A stretch of 32,457 nucleotides of DNA from Candidatus Stahliibacteriota bacterium (GTDB lineage Bacteria; Hydrothermota; Tepidihabitantia; SM23-42): NCBI GenBank assembly GCA_030602565.1, contig JAUVZL010000032.1:1-32457 (forward strand), written 5' to 3'. Within the stretch, counting starts at the first letter, position 1. Every line of letters starts with the position of its first letter. Below, piece after piece: positions 24,917-32,273 of the stretch. The notes under the pieces were generated by a model, which had not been told where the DNA came from, searched no databases, and saw only the letters and a program-made list of their open reading frames with translations. A program made the position numbers and the translations under genes.

Positions 24917-26137
24917 ATGAAAAACGAAATCGATAAGTTAATGAAAAGAATGAAGGTTAGTGCAATTTATGCAGAGGGCATGTCCAGCAGCTCGCCGACT
25001 ATGTACTATCTCCTGAATGGTGTGAACCTCTATGGTCATTACGTCAAGAAACAGGGCAAGCGAGCTTATGTTATCCATTACCCAATCGAACGTGAAGTTG
25101 CCCGGGAGATTGGTCATAAATTGATCAGTTCAACACGGTATGGTTTAAGAAAAATCTACGAAAAATACCCGGACCGAATAAAAGCAAAGGCATACTTCAT
25201 TAAAGCTATTCTTGATGACCTGAAGGTTAAAGGAAATGTCGCTTTTTATGGTGAAAGCCAGATGGGTGCTGCATACAATTTTCTAAAACAGCTGACCAAG
25301 CTCGACAAAAGGGTCAAAGTCTGCTATGAAGCCAGCAAGAGTCTGATTACAATCGCACGCGAGACCAAGGATAGTGAAGAGGTAAAGCGCATAAAGTCCA
25401 TAGGGCAACGTGTCGTTCGTGCATTTAACGACATGGTGAAGACTGTGCAGCAGATGAAAGTCAAAAAGAATACCGTGATGAAGGATAGAAAGAGAAAACT
25501 GTTGATCGGTGACTTAAGAGCAATGTTGAGAAAACACTTATTTGAAGGTAATTTAATCAATTCAGATGGGATGATCGTTGCTCAGGGCAGGGATGCTGGT
25601 GTTCCACATAACTCAGGTAATGACCGCAGCGCAGTGAAGCTCGGTCAGACCATAGTATTTGATATTTTCCCCCGGGAAATAGAGGGTGGTTACTTTTTCG
25701 ATTTCACACGGACAATATGTTTTGGTCATGCATCGAAAGAGATCAAGGAGGTTTATGCAACAGTGAAAGACGCTCAAGACTATGTGATGGACATGCTCAA
25801 AGTTGGCAAGCGGAATATCGACATCGAGCGGTCATTATGCAAGTTTTTTGAGAAACGTGGTCATCCTACGCTGTTGAACTCACCCAAAACCCAAGTTGGC
25901 TATTGCCACACCCTTGGGCACGGAGTTGGACTTGATATCCACGAAAGCCCTTCGTTTGGTTATGTGAAGACGAATAAAGATCGAATCAAACCCGGTCACG
26001 TATTTACCGTTGAACCAGGTCTGTACTACCCTGATAAGGGGTATGGTGTGCGACTTGAAGATGTTGTTTACGTGGACAGAAGAGGTAAGATAGTAAATTT
26101 GACGAGATGTGTCAGAAGGCTCGTTGCTGAAATTTGA
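24917..26137 (+). CDS. M24 family metallopeptidase, Xaa-Pro aminopeptidase-like
   Basis: The 406-residue product has a creatinase-type N-terminal domain and a C-terminal pita-bread metallopeptidase domain. The five expected metal ligands are seen in order: Asp in VFDIFPRE, Asp in FFDFTRTI, His in CHTLGHGVGLDIHES, Glu in TVEPGLYY and Glu in GVRLEDVVYV. Such enzymes release an N-terminal residue in front of proline, or cleave X-Pro dipeptides; which of these cannot be decided here. The ATG follows AAAGGAATGAA. Its stop overlaps the recombinase start (TTGA). Confidence 0.88.
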   Translation: MKNEIDKLMKRMKVSAIYAEGMSSSSPTMYYLLNGVNLYGHYVKKQGKRAYVIHYPIEREVAREIGHKLISSTRYGLRKIYEKYPDRIKAKAYFIKAILDDLKVKGNVAFYGESQMGAAYNFLKQLTKLDKRVKVCYEASKSLITIARETKDSEEVKRIKSIGQRVVRAFNDMVKTVQQMKVKKNTVMKDRKRKLLIGDLRAMLRKHLFEGNLINSDGMIVAQGRDAGVPHNSGNDRSAVKLGQTIVFDIFPREIEGGYFFDFTRTICFGHASKEIKEVYATVKDAQDYVMDMLKVGKRNIDIERSLCKFFEKRGHPTLLNSPKTQVGYCHTLGHGVGLDIHESPSFGYVKTNKDRIKPGHVFTVEPGLYYPDKGYGVRLEDVVYVDRRGKIVNLTRCVRRLVAEI

Positions 26138-27024
26138 AGCAAGTTAGCGGGATAATCAAAAATTTTGAAAATTTCCTGATTTCTGAAGGTGATGAACTAA
26201 ACACAATACAGGCCTACGTATACGATGTAACACAGTTAGAGAATTTTCTAAAAACACAGCACAAAAAACTTGCCTCAGTCAGTATCAAGGATTTGCGCAA
26301 CTATGTACATGCTGCTTATGATACTGGCTTGTTGCCGATTTCACTGAATCGAAAGATATCCAGTATTAAATCCTTTTACCGCTTTCTCGTCTTCGCCAAG
26401 ACGATTGAAGTTAATCCGTCAACTGATCTGGAACTAATGAAGGTTGGCAGGAAGCTGCCAGTAACCTTATCAATTGCTGAGATTACAGCAATCATTGAAG
26501 CGGCCAAAGAAAAAACACCGCTGGGTTTACGCGACCGAGCATGCCTGGAGATTCTTTATGGCGCTGGTTTAAGGATATCAGAGCTCCTCGATATGAAACT
26601 CGCTGACCTGGACTTGGCTAATCATTTGCTCATTGTGGTCGGCAAAGGCAACAAACAGCGGATAGTACCTTTTGGCAAGAAAGCTGCGAGGTCAATTGAT
26701 GAGTATCTGCTTCAGGGACGACCTGTGCTCGCGCGTGACCGAGCGGTATATTTTCTTGTTCTAAATGTCAGGGGGAAAAGGATGTCACGTATGGGCTTTC
26801 TCAAGGTTTTGCGCAAATACCGGATTAAGGCTGGGATTAGTAAGCGGGTAACACCCCATATGTTTCGACATTCTTTTGCAACGCATCTTTTGGAGGCAGG
26901 AGCTGACCTGCGTGCAGTACAGGAACTGCTGGGACATGCTGACATTTCAACAACCCAGATTTACACACACGTTGATAGGGAATACCTGAAAGAGATTTAC
27001 AGAGAACACCATCCAAGAGCATAG
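26134..27024 (+). CDS. xerD: Tyrosine recombinase XerC/XerD
   Basis: This 296-residue tyrosine recombinase probably resolves chromosome dimers at dif. The N-terminal SAM-like core-binding domain (FENFLISEGDELNTIQAYVYD) precedes the catalytic domain. Catalytic residues visible are Arg147 in GAGLRISELL, Lys in VVGKGNKQRIVPFG, the H-x-x-R box in TPHMFRHSFATHLLEAGADL, His in LLGHADISTTQ and the nucleophile Tyr277 in IYTHVD. The start is TTG 26134, overlapping the peptidase stop. Its length and position inside a housekeeping operon favour XerC/D over a mobile-element integrase; the C versus D assignment is uncertain. Confidence 0.9.
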   Translation: MKQVSGIIKNFENFLISEGDELNTIQAYVYDVTQLENFLKTQHKKLASVSIKDLRNYVHAAYDTGLLPISLNRKISSIKSFYRFLVFAKTIEVNPSTDLELMKVGRKLPVTLSIAEITAIIEAAKEKTPLGLRDRACLEILYGAGLRISELLDMKLADLDLANHLLIVVGKGNKQRIVPFGKKAARSIDEYLLQGRPVLARDRAVYFLVLNVRGKRMSRMGFLKVLRKYRIKAGISKRVTPHMFRHSFATHLLEAGADLRAVQELLGHADISTTQIYTHVDREYLKEIYREHHPRA

Positions 27025-27033
27025 GGAACAGAT

Positions 27034-27063
27034 AGTAAGCACTAGGAACTAAGCAGTAAGCAG
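27034..27063. repeat. AGTAAGC repeats in the xerD-tRNA gap
   Basis: A unit of AGTAAGC at 27034-27040 is followed by TAAGCAGTAAGCAG at 27050-27063, the same 14-base core seen just before truB. Immediately downstream, around 27080-27105, the motif CGGAGAA/CGGAGTAA recurs three times. This gap (27025-27316) shows no coding sequence. Confidence 0.6.
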
Positions 27064-27145
27064 CAAGACATGATTGGGAGAAGCGGAGAATCGGAGTAAC
27101 GGAGAAGGTAGTTATCCGATGTATCGAATACGACAGCAAATTAAT

Positions 27146-27190
27146 CCCCGATGAATCCCGCTCCTTCATAAGGGGCGTGGATGAATCGGG
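27146..27190 (-). repeat. Inverted single copy of the 30-bp array unit within a larger hairpin
   Basis: Bases 27154-27186 are the reverse complement of the unit tandemly repeated at 1-157, closest to its fifth copy. Here it is embedded in longer flanking arms: CCCGATGAATCC on the left and GGATGAATCGGG on the right, which pair with two mismatches. Read on the minus strand it is preceded by TGTAGTAGTCGCCC, the head seen at other REP-like hairpins in the window. Confidence 0.8.
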
Positions 27191-27276
27191 CGACTACTAC
27201 AGTTAAAATATAGATCTGTAGTTGTTTGATTTATCAAACAAACCATATAAACTGGACAAACCAGATAAAGATAAGG

Positions 27277-27304
27277 TTGACTTCTCATACATTTGATGTA
27301 TAAT
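27277..27304 (+). promoter_or_regulatory. Promoter of the tRNA pair
   Basis: TTGACT (27277-27282), a 16-bp spacer and a perfect TATAAT (27299-27304). Transcription would begin near 27310, a few bases before the tRNA-Gly 5' end at 27317, leaving a very short leader for RNase P to remove. Confidence 0.8.
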
Positions 27305-27316
27305 GTTTTAAAATTC

Positions 27317-27388
27317 GCGGGAGTAGCTCAGTGGTAGAGCGTCACCTTGCCAAGGTGAACGTCGCGAGTTCAAATCTCGTCTCCCGCT
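27317..27388 (+). tRNA. tRNA-Gly (anticodon GCC)
   Basis: A full cloverleaf can be drawn. The acceptor stem pairs GCGGGAG with CTCCCGC, the D arm is GCTC-AGTGGTA-GAGC, the anticodon stem is TCACC/GGTGA around the loop TTGCCAA, and the T arm is GCGAG-TTCAAAT-CTCGT. The anticodon GCC reads GGC and GGU. The discriminator base is T and no 3' CCA is encoded, so it must be added by the CCA-adding enzyme. Confidence 0.96.
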
Positions 27389-27390
27389 TT

Positions 27391-27481
27391 GTCTCACCTT
27401 TGGTGAGACAGCTAATGGCTTATGGCATATTGCTAATGCTATTAGCTATTTGCCATAAACTGCGATTGGCAAGCCAATCGC
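27391..27481 (+). repeat. Series of perfect hairpins filling the tRNA-Gly/tRNA-Cys spacer
   Basis: Three structures lie end to end. First is GTCTCACC-TTT-GGTGAGAC (27391-27409). Second is TTATGGCA (27420-27427) paired with TGCCATAA (27451-27458), enclosing GCTAAT-GCT-ATTAGC. Third is GCGATTGGC-AA-GCCAATCGC (27462-27481). The first starts two bases after tRNA-Gly and the last ends two bases before tRNA-Cys. None is followed by a T-run, so they are not standard terminators. They may be processing signals or REP-like insertions. Confidence 0.75.
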
Positions 27482-27483
27482 AC

Positions 27484-27556
27484 GGCGGTATAGCCAAGTA
27501 GCTAAGGCGGCGGTCTGCAAAATCGCTATTCGCCGGTGCAAATCCGGCTGCCGCCT
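27484..27556 (+). tRNA. tRNA-Cys (anticodon GCA)
   Basis: The acceptor stem pairs GGCGGTA with TGCCGCC, the anticodon stem is GCGGT/ATCGC (one G-T pair) around CTGCAAA, and the T arm is GCCGG-TGCAAAT-CCGGC. The anticodon GCA is that of cysteine. The T-loop has TGCAAAT rather than the usual TTC-type start. No CCA is encoded. A run of Ts interrupted by one G follows at once and, with the acceptor stem, may end transcription. Confidence 0.93.
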
Positions 27557-27586
27557 TTTTTGTTTTTCTACTCATTGACGAAGTCG

Positions 27587-27614
27587 TTGACATCAACTCA
27601 ATAAGGACTATAAT
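27587..27614 (+). promoter_or_regulatory. Promoter with a minimal leader
   Basis: Perfect TTGACA (27587-27592) and TATAAT (27609-27614), 16-bp spacer. Transcription should start near 27620, so the leader would be about 12 bases and consist almost entirely of the Shine-Dalgarno sequence AAAGGAGGT (27621-27629) before ATG 27632. Confidence 0.8.
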
Positions 27615-27631
27615 CTATCAAAAGGAGGTTT

Positions 27632-29434
27632 ATGGTACTAATACTAATACTTCTACAGATAACCGGTTCTGGTATGAATTATGAAGCCCCGCCGACTGTG
27701 CTCGGTACGGGTGGACCGGATGCATATGGGTATCGCTGGATTGACAGCGATACAACTGGGGGACCAACCTACAGTTGGGTAGATATTTCAGGCATTGGCA
27801 CTGAGATAACTGGTTTGGCTGATGATAACGTCGTTGGTCCATTCTCTATTGGTTTTGATTTTCCATACTACTGGTATACAGTCAATAGCTTTTTTGTCGG
27901 TTCTAATGGTTATATTGCCTTTGGTGATAACACGCTGGAAGCAGCACCATTTCCTCACATCCCGGTTACGGCAAAACCAAACAATATGCTCGCAGCGTTC
28001 ATGTCTGACCTTGATTTTACTGTGGGTAGCCCTCATTGTTATTATTGGGTCAATGGTGCCCAGGACACATTTATCATTGCCTACCATGATGTGCGATTCT
28101 GGAATGTTGGTTCTGCTAATAACACGTTTGAGATTATTCTGACTCGAGCAGATAGTGCAATTACCTTCCAGTATCTAGACCAGACAGGTACACCTTCTGG
28201 CGGTTGGGCACAGGGTCTTGCTGTTGGTATTGAAAACATTGCTGGTAATGTTGGTCTCGAATACAACTATTCTCAAACACCCTCTCAGAATGTCATACAC
28301 AATGATCTTGCGGTTTATTTCTATCCGCCCGATTCAAGCACCTATGAAGTCCATGATATCTCAGTAATGAAGCAGATGAATGATATCTCTGGAGCATTCT
28401 TCGTTTATAATGACAGTCCAGTTGACTTCTGGGCACTCATCAAGAATACCGGTAACCAGACTGAGAGTGGTTTTGATGTTTATTGCGAAGTGAGAGATGC
28501 TACTAACCAAGTGGTACTATCAGATACCATTACCATCGCAACACTTCCTTCTGGCGCGACTGACTCGCTGATATTTTCACCGACCTGGTCCACAACCAAT
28601 AACGGTGCATACTCGATGAAAGTAAAATCTCTATTGAGTGGCGATATGGTTCCACCCAATGATTCAATATATTCACAATTCAGAGTCGTTACCTATCCTG
28701 CAGAACTACAATATGATATCGGATATGCCCATACTGGTTATGCCTGGAACGGCCCTAATTCAGGATACGGCGCCAAGTTCGTACCGCCGAGATATCCGTG
28801 TAAGATCAATACGGCGCGCTTCGATGTTAATTCAATTGTCTCTCAGCCAAATGTCACAGTGCAGATTCTGGATGACGATGGACCAAACGGTGACCCCGGT
28901 ACAGTTATCTATGAGACTGTGGTGCAGATCACTGATATTGGCTGGGTTGACATTGATGTTTCAGGACAGAATATCCTGTTCTTCAATGGTGCCTTTTATA
29001 TCGGTTGCATTAGTGACCAGGCTTCTGATCCGTTTTTCGGCATGGATACACTTTTCCCGTCAGGACGTCAGACCTGGGAATACACTGGTTCCTGGGCTCC
29101 ATACCGCGATAAGGAAACGGATGATGTGTTGATTCGTGCTGTGGTCGAATTGGGTACAGGAATTGAAGAGACTGAATTGATCTCAACACATAGTGTCGTT
29201 AATATCGTTGCTTCACCTAATCCTTTCAATAAATTGACGGCGATTACCGTACCCATGAACTGTCGCAGACTCGTTGTTTATGATGCGAGCGGTCGATTAA
29301 TGACTGAGTTAAAGGCAGAACAAGGCTTAGCACATTGGAATGGTTGTGATAACACGGGTCGAGAACTACATCAGGGAACTTACTTTGCAGTTACTGAGAA
29401 TGCAGATATTATCAAGCTGATTCTTGTGAAATAA
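27632..29434 (+). CDS. Secreted beta-rich protein with C-terminal type A-like sorting module
   Basis: The 600-residue product opens with a short hydrophobic stretch (MVLILILLQITGSG) that may be a minimal signal peptide, although it lacks the usual basic residues. The body is rich in Gly, Thr, Asn, Tyr and Trp; an N-terminal region (FSIGFDFPYYW, VGSNGYIAFG, AAFMSDLDF) resembles extracellular propeller or nidogen-like modules. A CARDB-like Ig segment follows at about 250-350 (VDFWALIKNTGNQTESG). The last 80 residues form a sorting module: ASPNPFNKLTAITV, RLVVYDASGRLM, WNGCDNTGREL, GTYFAV and a final ILVK. It is probably exported and then anchored or released by a type IX-like system. Function unknown; transcribed alone with its own promoter and terminator. 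Confidence 0.85.
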   Translation: MVLILILLQITGSGMNYEAPPTVLGTGGPDAYGYRWIDSDTTGGPTYSWVDISGIGTEITGLADDNVVGPFSIGFDFPYYWYTVNSFFVGSNGYIAFGDNTLEAAPFPHIPVTAKPNNMLAAFMSDLDFTVGSPHCYYWVNGAQDTFIIAYHDVRFWNVGSANNTFEIILTRADSAITFQYLDQTGTPSGGWAQGLAVGIENIAGNVGLEYNYSQTPSQNVIHNDLAVYFYPPDSSTYEVHDISVMKQMNDISGAFFVYNDSPVDFWALIKNTGNQTESGFDVYCEVRDATNQVVLSDTITIATLPSGATDSLIFSPTWSTTNNGAYSMKVKSLLSGDMVPPNDSIYSQFRVVTYPAELQYDIGYAHTGYAWNGPNSGYGAKFVPPRYPCKINTARFDVNSIVSQPNVTVQILDDDGPNGDPGTVIYETVVQITDIGWVDIDVSGQNILFFNGAFYIGCISDQASDPFFGMDTLFPSGRQTWEYTGSWAPYRDKETDDVLIRAVVELGTGIEETELISTHSVVNIVASPNPFNKLTAITVPMNCRRLVVYDASGRLMTELKAEQGLAHWNGCDNTGRELHQGTYFAVTENADIIKLILVK

Positions 29435-29455
29435 ACCATTGCAAATCATGTCTGG

Positions 29456-29490
29456 GGGGTCAGGTTTTAACGAATCTGACCCCTTTTTTT
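29456..29490 (+). terminator. Intrinsic terminator
   Basis: GGGGTCAG (29456-29463) pairs with CTGACCCC (29476-29483); three more pairs, one of them G-T, extend the stem inward around a six-base loop. Seven Ts follow at 29484-29490. It ends the secreted-protein transcript 22 bases after its stop and abuts the next promoter. Confidence 0.92.
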
Positions 29491-29491
29491 G

Positions 29492-29519
29492 TTGACATTT
29501 TATTAATTCGTAGTATAAT
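29492..29519 (+). promoter_or_regulatory. Promoter of the DUF5684 gene
   Basis: Perfect TTGACA (29492-29497) and TATAAT (29514-29519) with a 16-bp spacer, starting one base after the T-run of the preceding terminator. Bases 29508-29522 (CGTAGTATAATTACG) are nearly palindromic across the -10 box, and related CGTAGTA/CGCAGTAG motifs follow up to about 29546, so a repressor site is possible. Confidence 0.75.
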
Positions 29520-29580
29520 TACGCAGTAGTTATAGCGTAGTAATATAGAACCTTAGATACTATGAAAGGAGGTGAAAAGG

Positions 29581-29946
29581 ATGGAAGGTAATTACCAGCA
29601 AATGGAACCCGCTGCCGCGGCTATCGGGATTGTTTACTTCATTTTTATCGTTGTATTCTATATCTATTTTGCCATCTGTTTGATGAAAATCGCCAAGAAG
29701 ACCAATACGGAAAATGGTTGGTTTGCATGGATCCCTATACTCAACGTTTTTCTCATGCTTATGATTGCTAAAAAACCCTTGTGGTGGTTCATTCTGATGT
29801 TTATTCCGATCGTGAACATAATAATCAGCATTATAGTCTGGATGGCAGTAGCTGAAGCACGCGGCAAGCCAAGTTGGATTGGCATATTGATGATAGTACC
29901 TTTCGTGAATATCATTATACCTGGCTATTTAGCATTTTCGCAGTAG
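29581..29946 (+). CDS. DUF5684-like multi-pass membrane protein
   Basis: I start at ATG 29581 because the Shine-Dalgarno sequence AAAGGAGGTG (29565-29574) lies seven bases upstream; a GTG at 29572 would fall inside it. The 121-residue product has about three or four membrane segments (AAAIGIVYFIFIVVFYIYFA, LNVFLMLMIA, WWFILMFIPIVNIIISIIVW, IGILMIVPFVNIIIPGYLA). Between them are the repeated motif ENGWFAWIPILN and the variant KPSWIGILMIVPFVN. This repeated proline-asparagine pattern is typical of DUF5684 proteins, whose function is unknown. It is transcribed alone and convergent with the peptidase gene. Confidence 0.8.
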   Translation: MEGNYQQMEPAAAAIGIVYFIFIVVFYIYFAICLMKIAKKTNTENGWFAWIPILNVFLMLMIAKKPLWWFILMFIPIVNIIISIIVWMAVAEARGKPSWIGILMIVPFVNIIIPGYLAFSQ

Positions 29947-29990
29947 GCTAATCAGGGAAAGAAGATATAACGGACTTTTTTATTTTGTGA

Positions 29991-30025
29991 TTAAAGGAGA
30001 GGTTGTTAAACCACCTCTCCTTTAA
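29991..30025 (+). terminator. Hairpin between convergent genes
   Basis: TTAAAGGAGAGGT (29991-30003) and ACCTCTCCTTTAA (30013-30025) form a perfect 13-bp stem with a nine-base loop. On the plus strand a short TCTTTT follows. The right arm contains the TAA stop codon of the minus-strand oligopeptidase gene (30022-30024), so both convergent transcripts would pass through this fold. Confidence 0.7.
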
Positions 30026-32175
30026 TCTTTTATGCCAAGCATATCCAAAATAAAGGCGTACTCAAAAGCGATATCCTTGAGAAAATCATAGCGTCCTGAT
30101 GCACCGAGGTGTCCAGTACCCATATTTGTTTTCAGTAACAGTAAATTTTCATCAGTTTTCAACGCCCTCAGTTTTGCTGCCCATTTTGCAGCTTCCCAAT
30201 ACATAACCCTTGGATCATTCAACCCCGCGGTTATAAACATATTGGGATAGTCTTGTGCAGTGACATTATCATAAGGCGAATAAGACATCATATAATCGTA
30301 ATACTCTTTCTTGTTCGGGTTGCCCCATTCTTCATATTCAAGTATTGTCAGGGGAAGCGTTGGGTCGAGCATGGTGTTTATTAAATCGACAAAGGGTACA
30401 TCGGCTACGATAATGTTGAACAGATCGGGTCTCATGTTCGCAACCGCGCCGACGAGCAAACCACCGGCACTTCCGCCTAAAATGACAAGTTTTTCCTTGG
30501 TTGTATAGTTTTGCTCGATCAGGTACTCTGCACAAGCGATAAAATCAGTGAAGGTATTTATCTTGTTGAGCATTTTCCCTTGTTCGTACCAATATCTACC
30601 CATTTCACCACCTCCCCGGATATGGGCGATAGCGTAGATAATGTCGCGATTTAGCAGACTCAGGCGATTAGAGGAAAAATACGGGTCAAAACTGCCGCCG
30701 TATGCACCATAGCCAGTTAGGACCAAGGGGTTTTTACCATCTTTGACCATGCCCTTTTTGTAGACCATTGATATTGGTATCTGTGTGCTGTCCGGAGCAC
30801 GCGCAAAGATACGTCGTGATTCGTATGTATCTGGATTGTATCCGCCGAGGACTTCGTATTGTTTTTTCAGATCTCGTTCTTGCGTTTTCATATTATAGTC
30901 GAATACTGATTTTGGAGTGACCAGGGACATGTATGTAAAGCGTAACAATTCAGAGGCATAATCTTTGTTCTTGCCGAACCAGAATGTATAGGTTGGTTCG
31001 GGAAAATCAACGTAATGAGTCGTACTATCTGCGACATTTATGATACGGATTTGTTCCAGACCGTTTTCTCTTTCAGTTACCGCAATGAATTTTTTAAAGA
31101 CGTCAAATCCTTCTATTTTGACTGAATCACAATGGGGGATGACATCAGTCCAATTCAACTTTGCAGGGTTATTTTCAGGCGTTTGAACAAGTTTGAAGTT
31201 CTTGGCTTTTTCATTGGTTAATATGAAAAAGCTGTTCTCGTGGTGTTTAACATAATACTCGATATCTTGTTTCCTGGGGTAGAAGATGGTGAAATTACCA
31301 TCTGGCGTTGACGTATCTAAGTAATAGACCTCAGTTGTCGTATGGCTGCCAAGGTCCATGAATAGATATTTGCCACTTTTGGAACGTGATACGCCCAACC
31401 AAAAAAGGTCATCTGGTTCATGATAGACCAGAATATCCTCAGTAGGATTATTTCCCAGGACATGTCGGTGCAGCTTATATGATCGTTTAGCATTGTCGAT
31501 TGTGGTGTAGAACAAATTCCTGTTGTCACTTGCCCAGGCAATTGAGTATCCGGTATTGGATATCTGTTCGCTGTACAGTTCACCGGTCTTGAGGTCTTTG
31601 ATAAACAGGGTAAACCGCTCTGAACCTGAAGTATCTACTGAGTAAGCCAGGAGATTGTGATCTGGACTGATCTTGAGGGCTCCGATCTCCAAGTAGTCGT
31701 AGTTTTCAGCAAGGGTATTCTGGTTCAACAAAATCTCTTCTTTGGTATCTAAGCTACCCTTTTTACGGCAGTAAATGGGATATTGCTTGCCTTGTTCTGT
31801 TCGTTTGTAGTAGTAGTAATCATCAACTTTCTCAGGTACGGACAAATCAGTCTCTTTGATTCGGCTGAGCATTTCTTCATATAACTTCTGCTGAAACGCC
31901 TCGGTGTGTTTCATTTTTGCTGCAGTATATGCATTTTCTGCCTTGAGATATTCACGAACTTCTGGATCATTCCTTTGTTTGAGCCAGAAATAATTATCGA
32001 CGAGTATGTCGCCATGGATGGTGTCGATCTTTGGAACGGCTTTGGCTACCGGTGGTACTATATTTCCTGTACCCTGATATTCGTCTGCATAAGCGAATGA
32101 GAGGCATGCGATAATTGCCGCTCCTATCAGGTGAGCGATTGCCTTGTGTTTTTTGAATGATCTAACTATTTTCAT
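30022..32175 (-). CDS. ptrB: Exported oligopeptidase B (S9A prolyl oligopeptidase family)
   Basis: A 717-residue serine peptidase with a signal peptide: a basic start (MKIVRSFKKHK), a hydrophobic core (LIGAAIIACLSF) and a likely cleavage after AYA. The N-terminal seven-bladed propeller domain (about 80-430) gates an alpha/beta-hydrolase domain. The catalytic Ser (about residue 569) is in GGSAGGLL, the Asp in LNDPRV and the His in GHLGASGR. AHIRGGGEMGRYWYEQGK and NTFTDFIACAEYLI are oligopeptidase B hallmarks. These enzymes cut short peptides, often after Arg or Lys; export suggests peptide scavenging outside the cytoplasm. The ATG follows the -10 box by five bases, with no ribosome-binding site. 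Confidence 0.92.
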   Translation of the reverse strand: MKIVRSFKKHKAIAHLIGAAIIACLSFAYADEYQGTGNIVPPVAKAVPKIDTIHGDILVDNYFWLKQRNDPEVREYLKAENAYTAAKMKHTEAFQQKLYEEMLSRIKETDLSVPEKVDDYYYYKRTEQGKQYPIYCRKKGSLDTKEEILLNQNTLAENYDYLEIGALKISPDHNLLAYSVDTSGSERFTLFIKDLKTGELYSEQISNTGYSIAWASDNRNLFYTTIDNAKRSYKLHRHVLGNNPTEDILVYHEPDDLFWLGVSRSKSGKYLFMDLGSHTTTEVYYLDTSTPDGNFTIFYPRKQDIEYYVKHHENSFFILTNEKAKNFKLVQTPENNPAKLNWTDVIPHCDSVKIEGFDVFKKFIAVTERENGLEQIRIINVADSTTHYVDFPEPTYTFWFGKNKDYASELLRFTYMSLVTPKSVFDYNMKTQERDLKKQYEVLGGYNPDTYESRRIFARAPDSTQIPISMVYKKGMVKDGKNPLVLTGYGAYGGSFDPYFSSNRLSLLNRDIIYAIAHIRGGGEMGRYWYEQGKMLNKINTFTDFIACAEYLIEQNYTTKEKLVILGGSAGGLLVGAVANMRPDLFNIIVADVPFVDLINTMLDPTLPLTILEYEEWGNPNKKEYYDYMMSYSPYDNVTAQDYPNMFITAGLNDPRVMYWEAAKWAAKLRALKTDENLLLLKTNMGTGHLGASGRYDFLKDIAFEYAFILDMLGIKD

Positions 32176-32180
32176 GAGTC

Positions 32181-32209
32181 ATTGTAGTCATTCTGTCCGG
32201 TGATGTCAA
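32181..32209 (-). promoter_or_regulatory. Oligopeptidase promoter, predicted leaderless
   Basis: On the minus strand, TTGACA (complement of 32204-32209), a 17-bp spacer and TACAAT (complement of 32181-32186). The start codon occupies 32175-32173, five bases past the -10 box. Confidence 0.7.
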
Positions 32210-32212
32210 GAT

Positions 32213-32255
32213 ATCCAAAAAAAATATCCCCTCCCGTTTAAGGAGGGGATATTTT
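32213..32255 (-). terminator. Intrinsic terminator of the right-edge minus-strand gene
   Basis: A 14-bp perfect stem, AAAATATCCCCTCC (32221-32234) with GGAGGGGATATTTT (32242-32255), has a seven-base loop. On the minus strand it is followed by a run of Ts (complement of the A-run up to about 32217). It ends the transcript of the gene whose stop is at 32274, just before the oligopeptidase promoter. Confidence 0.9.
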
Positions 32256-32273
32256 CTGAACGAAAGATATGTG

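Noticed and set aside
26134-27024. Tyrosine recombinase as integrase of the defence island
   Set aside because: It has standard XerC/D length, is translationally coupled to a housekeeping operon, and lies 6.7 kb beyond the island with unrelated genes between.
27822-28142. 106-codon frame in another phase of the secreted-protein gene
   Set aside because: It has no ribosome-binding site or family resemblance and is internal to a gene with a clear sorting module.
29991-30025. Terminator acting on the minus strand
   Set aside because: The stem is perfect, but the minus-strand sequence after it is A-rich rather than a T-run, so only plus-strand termination is supported.
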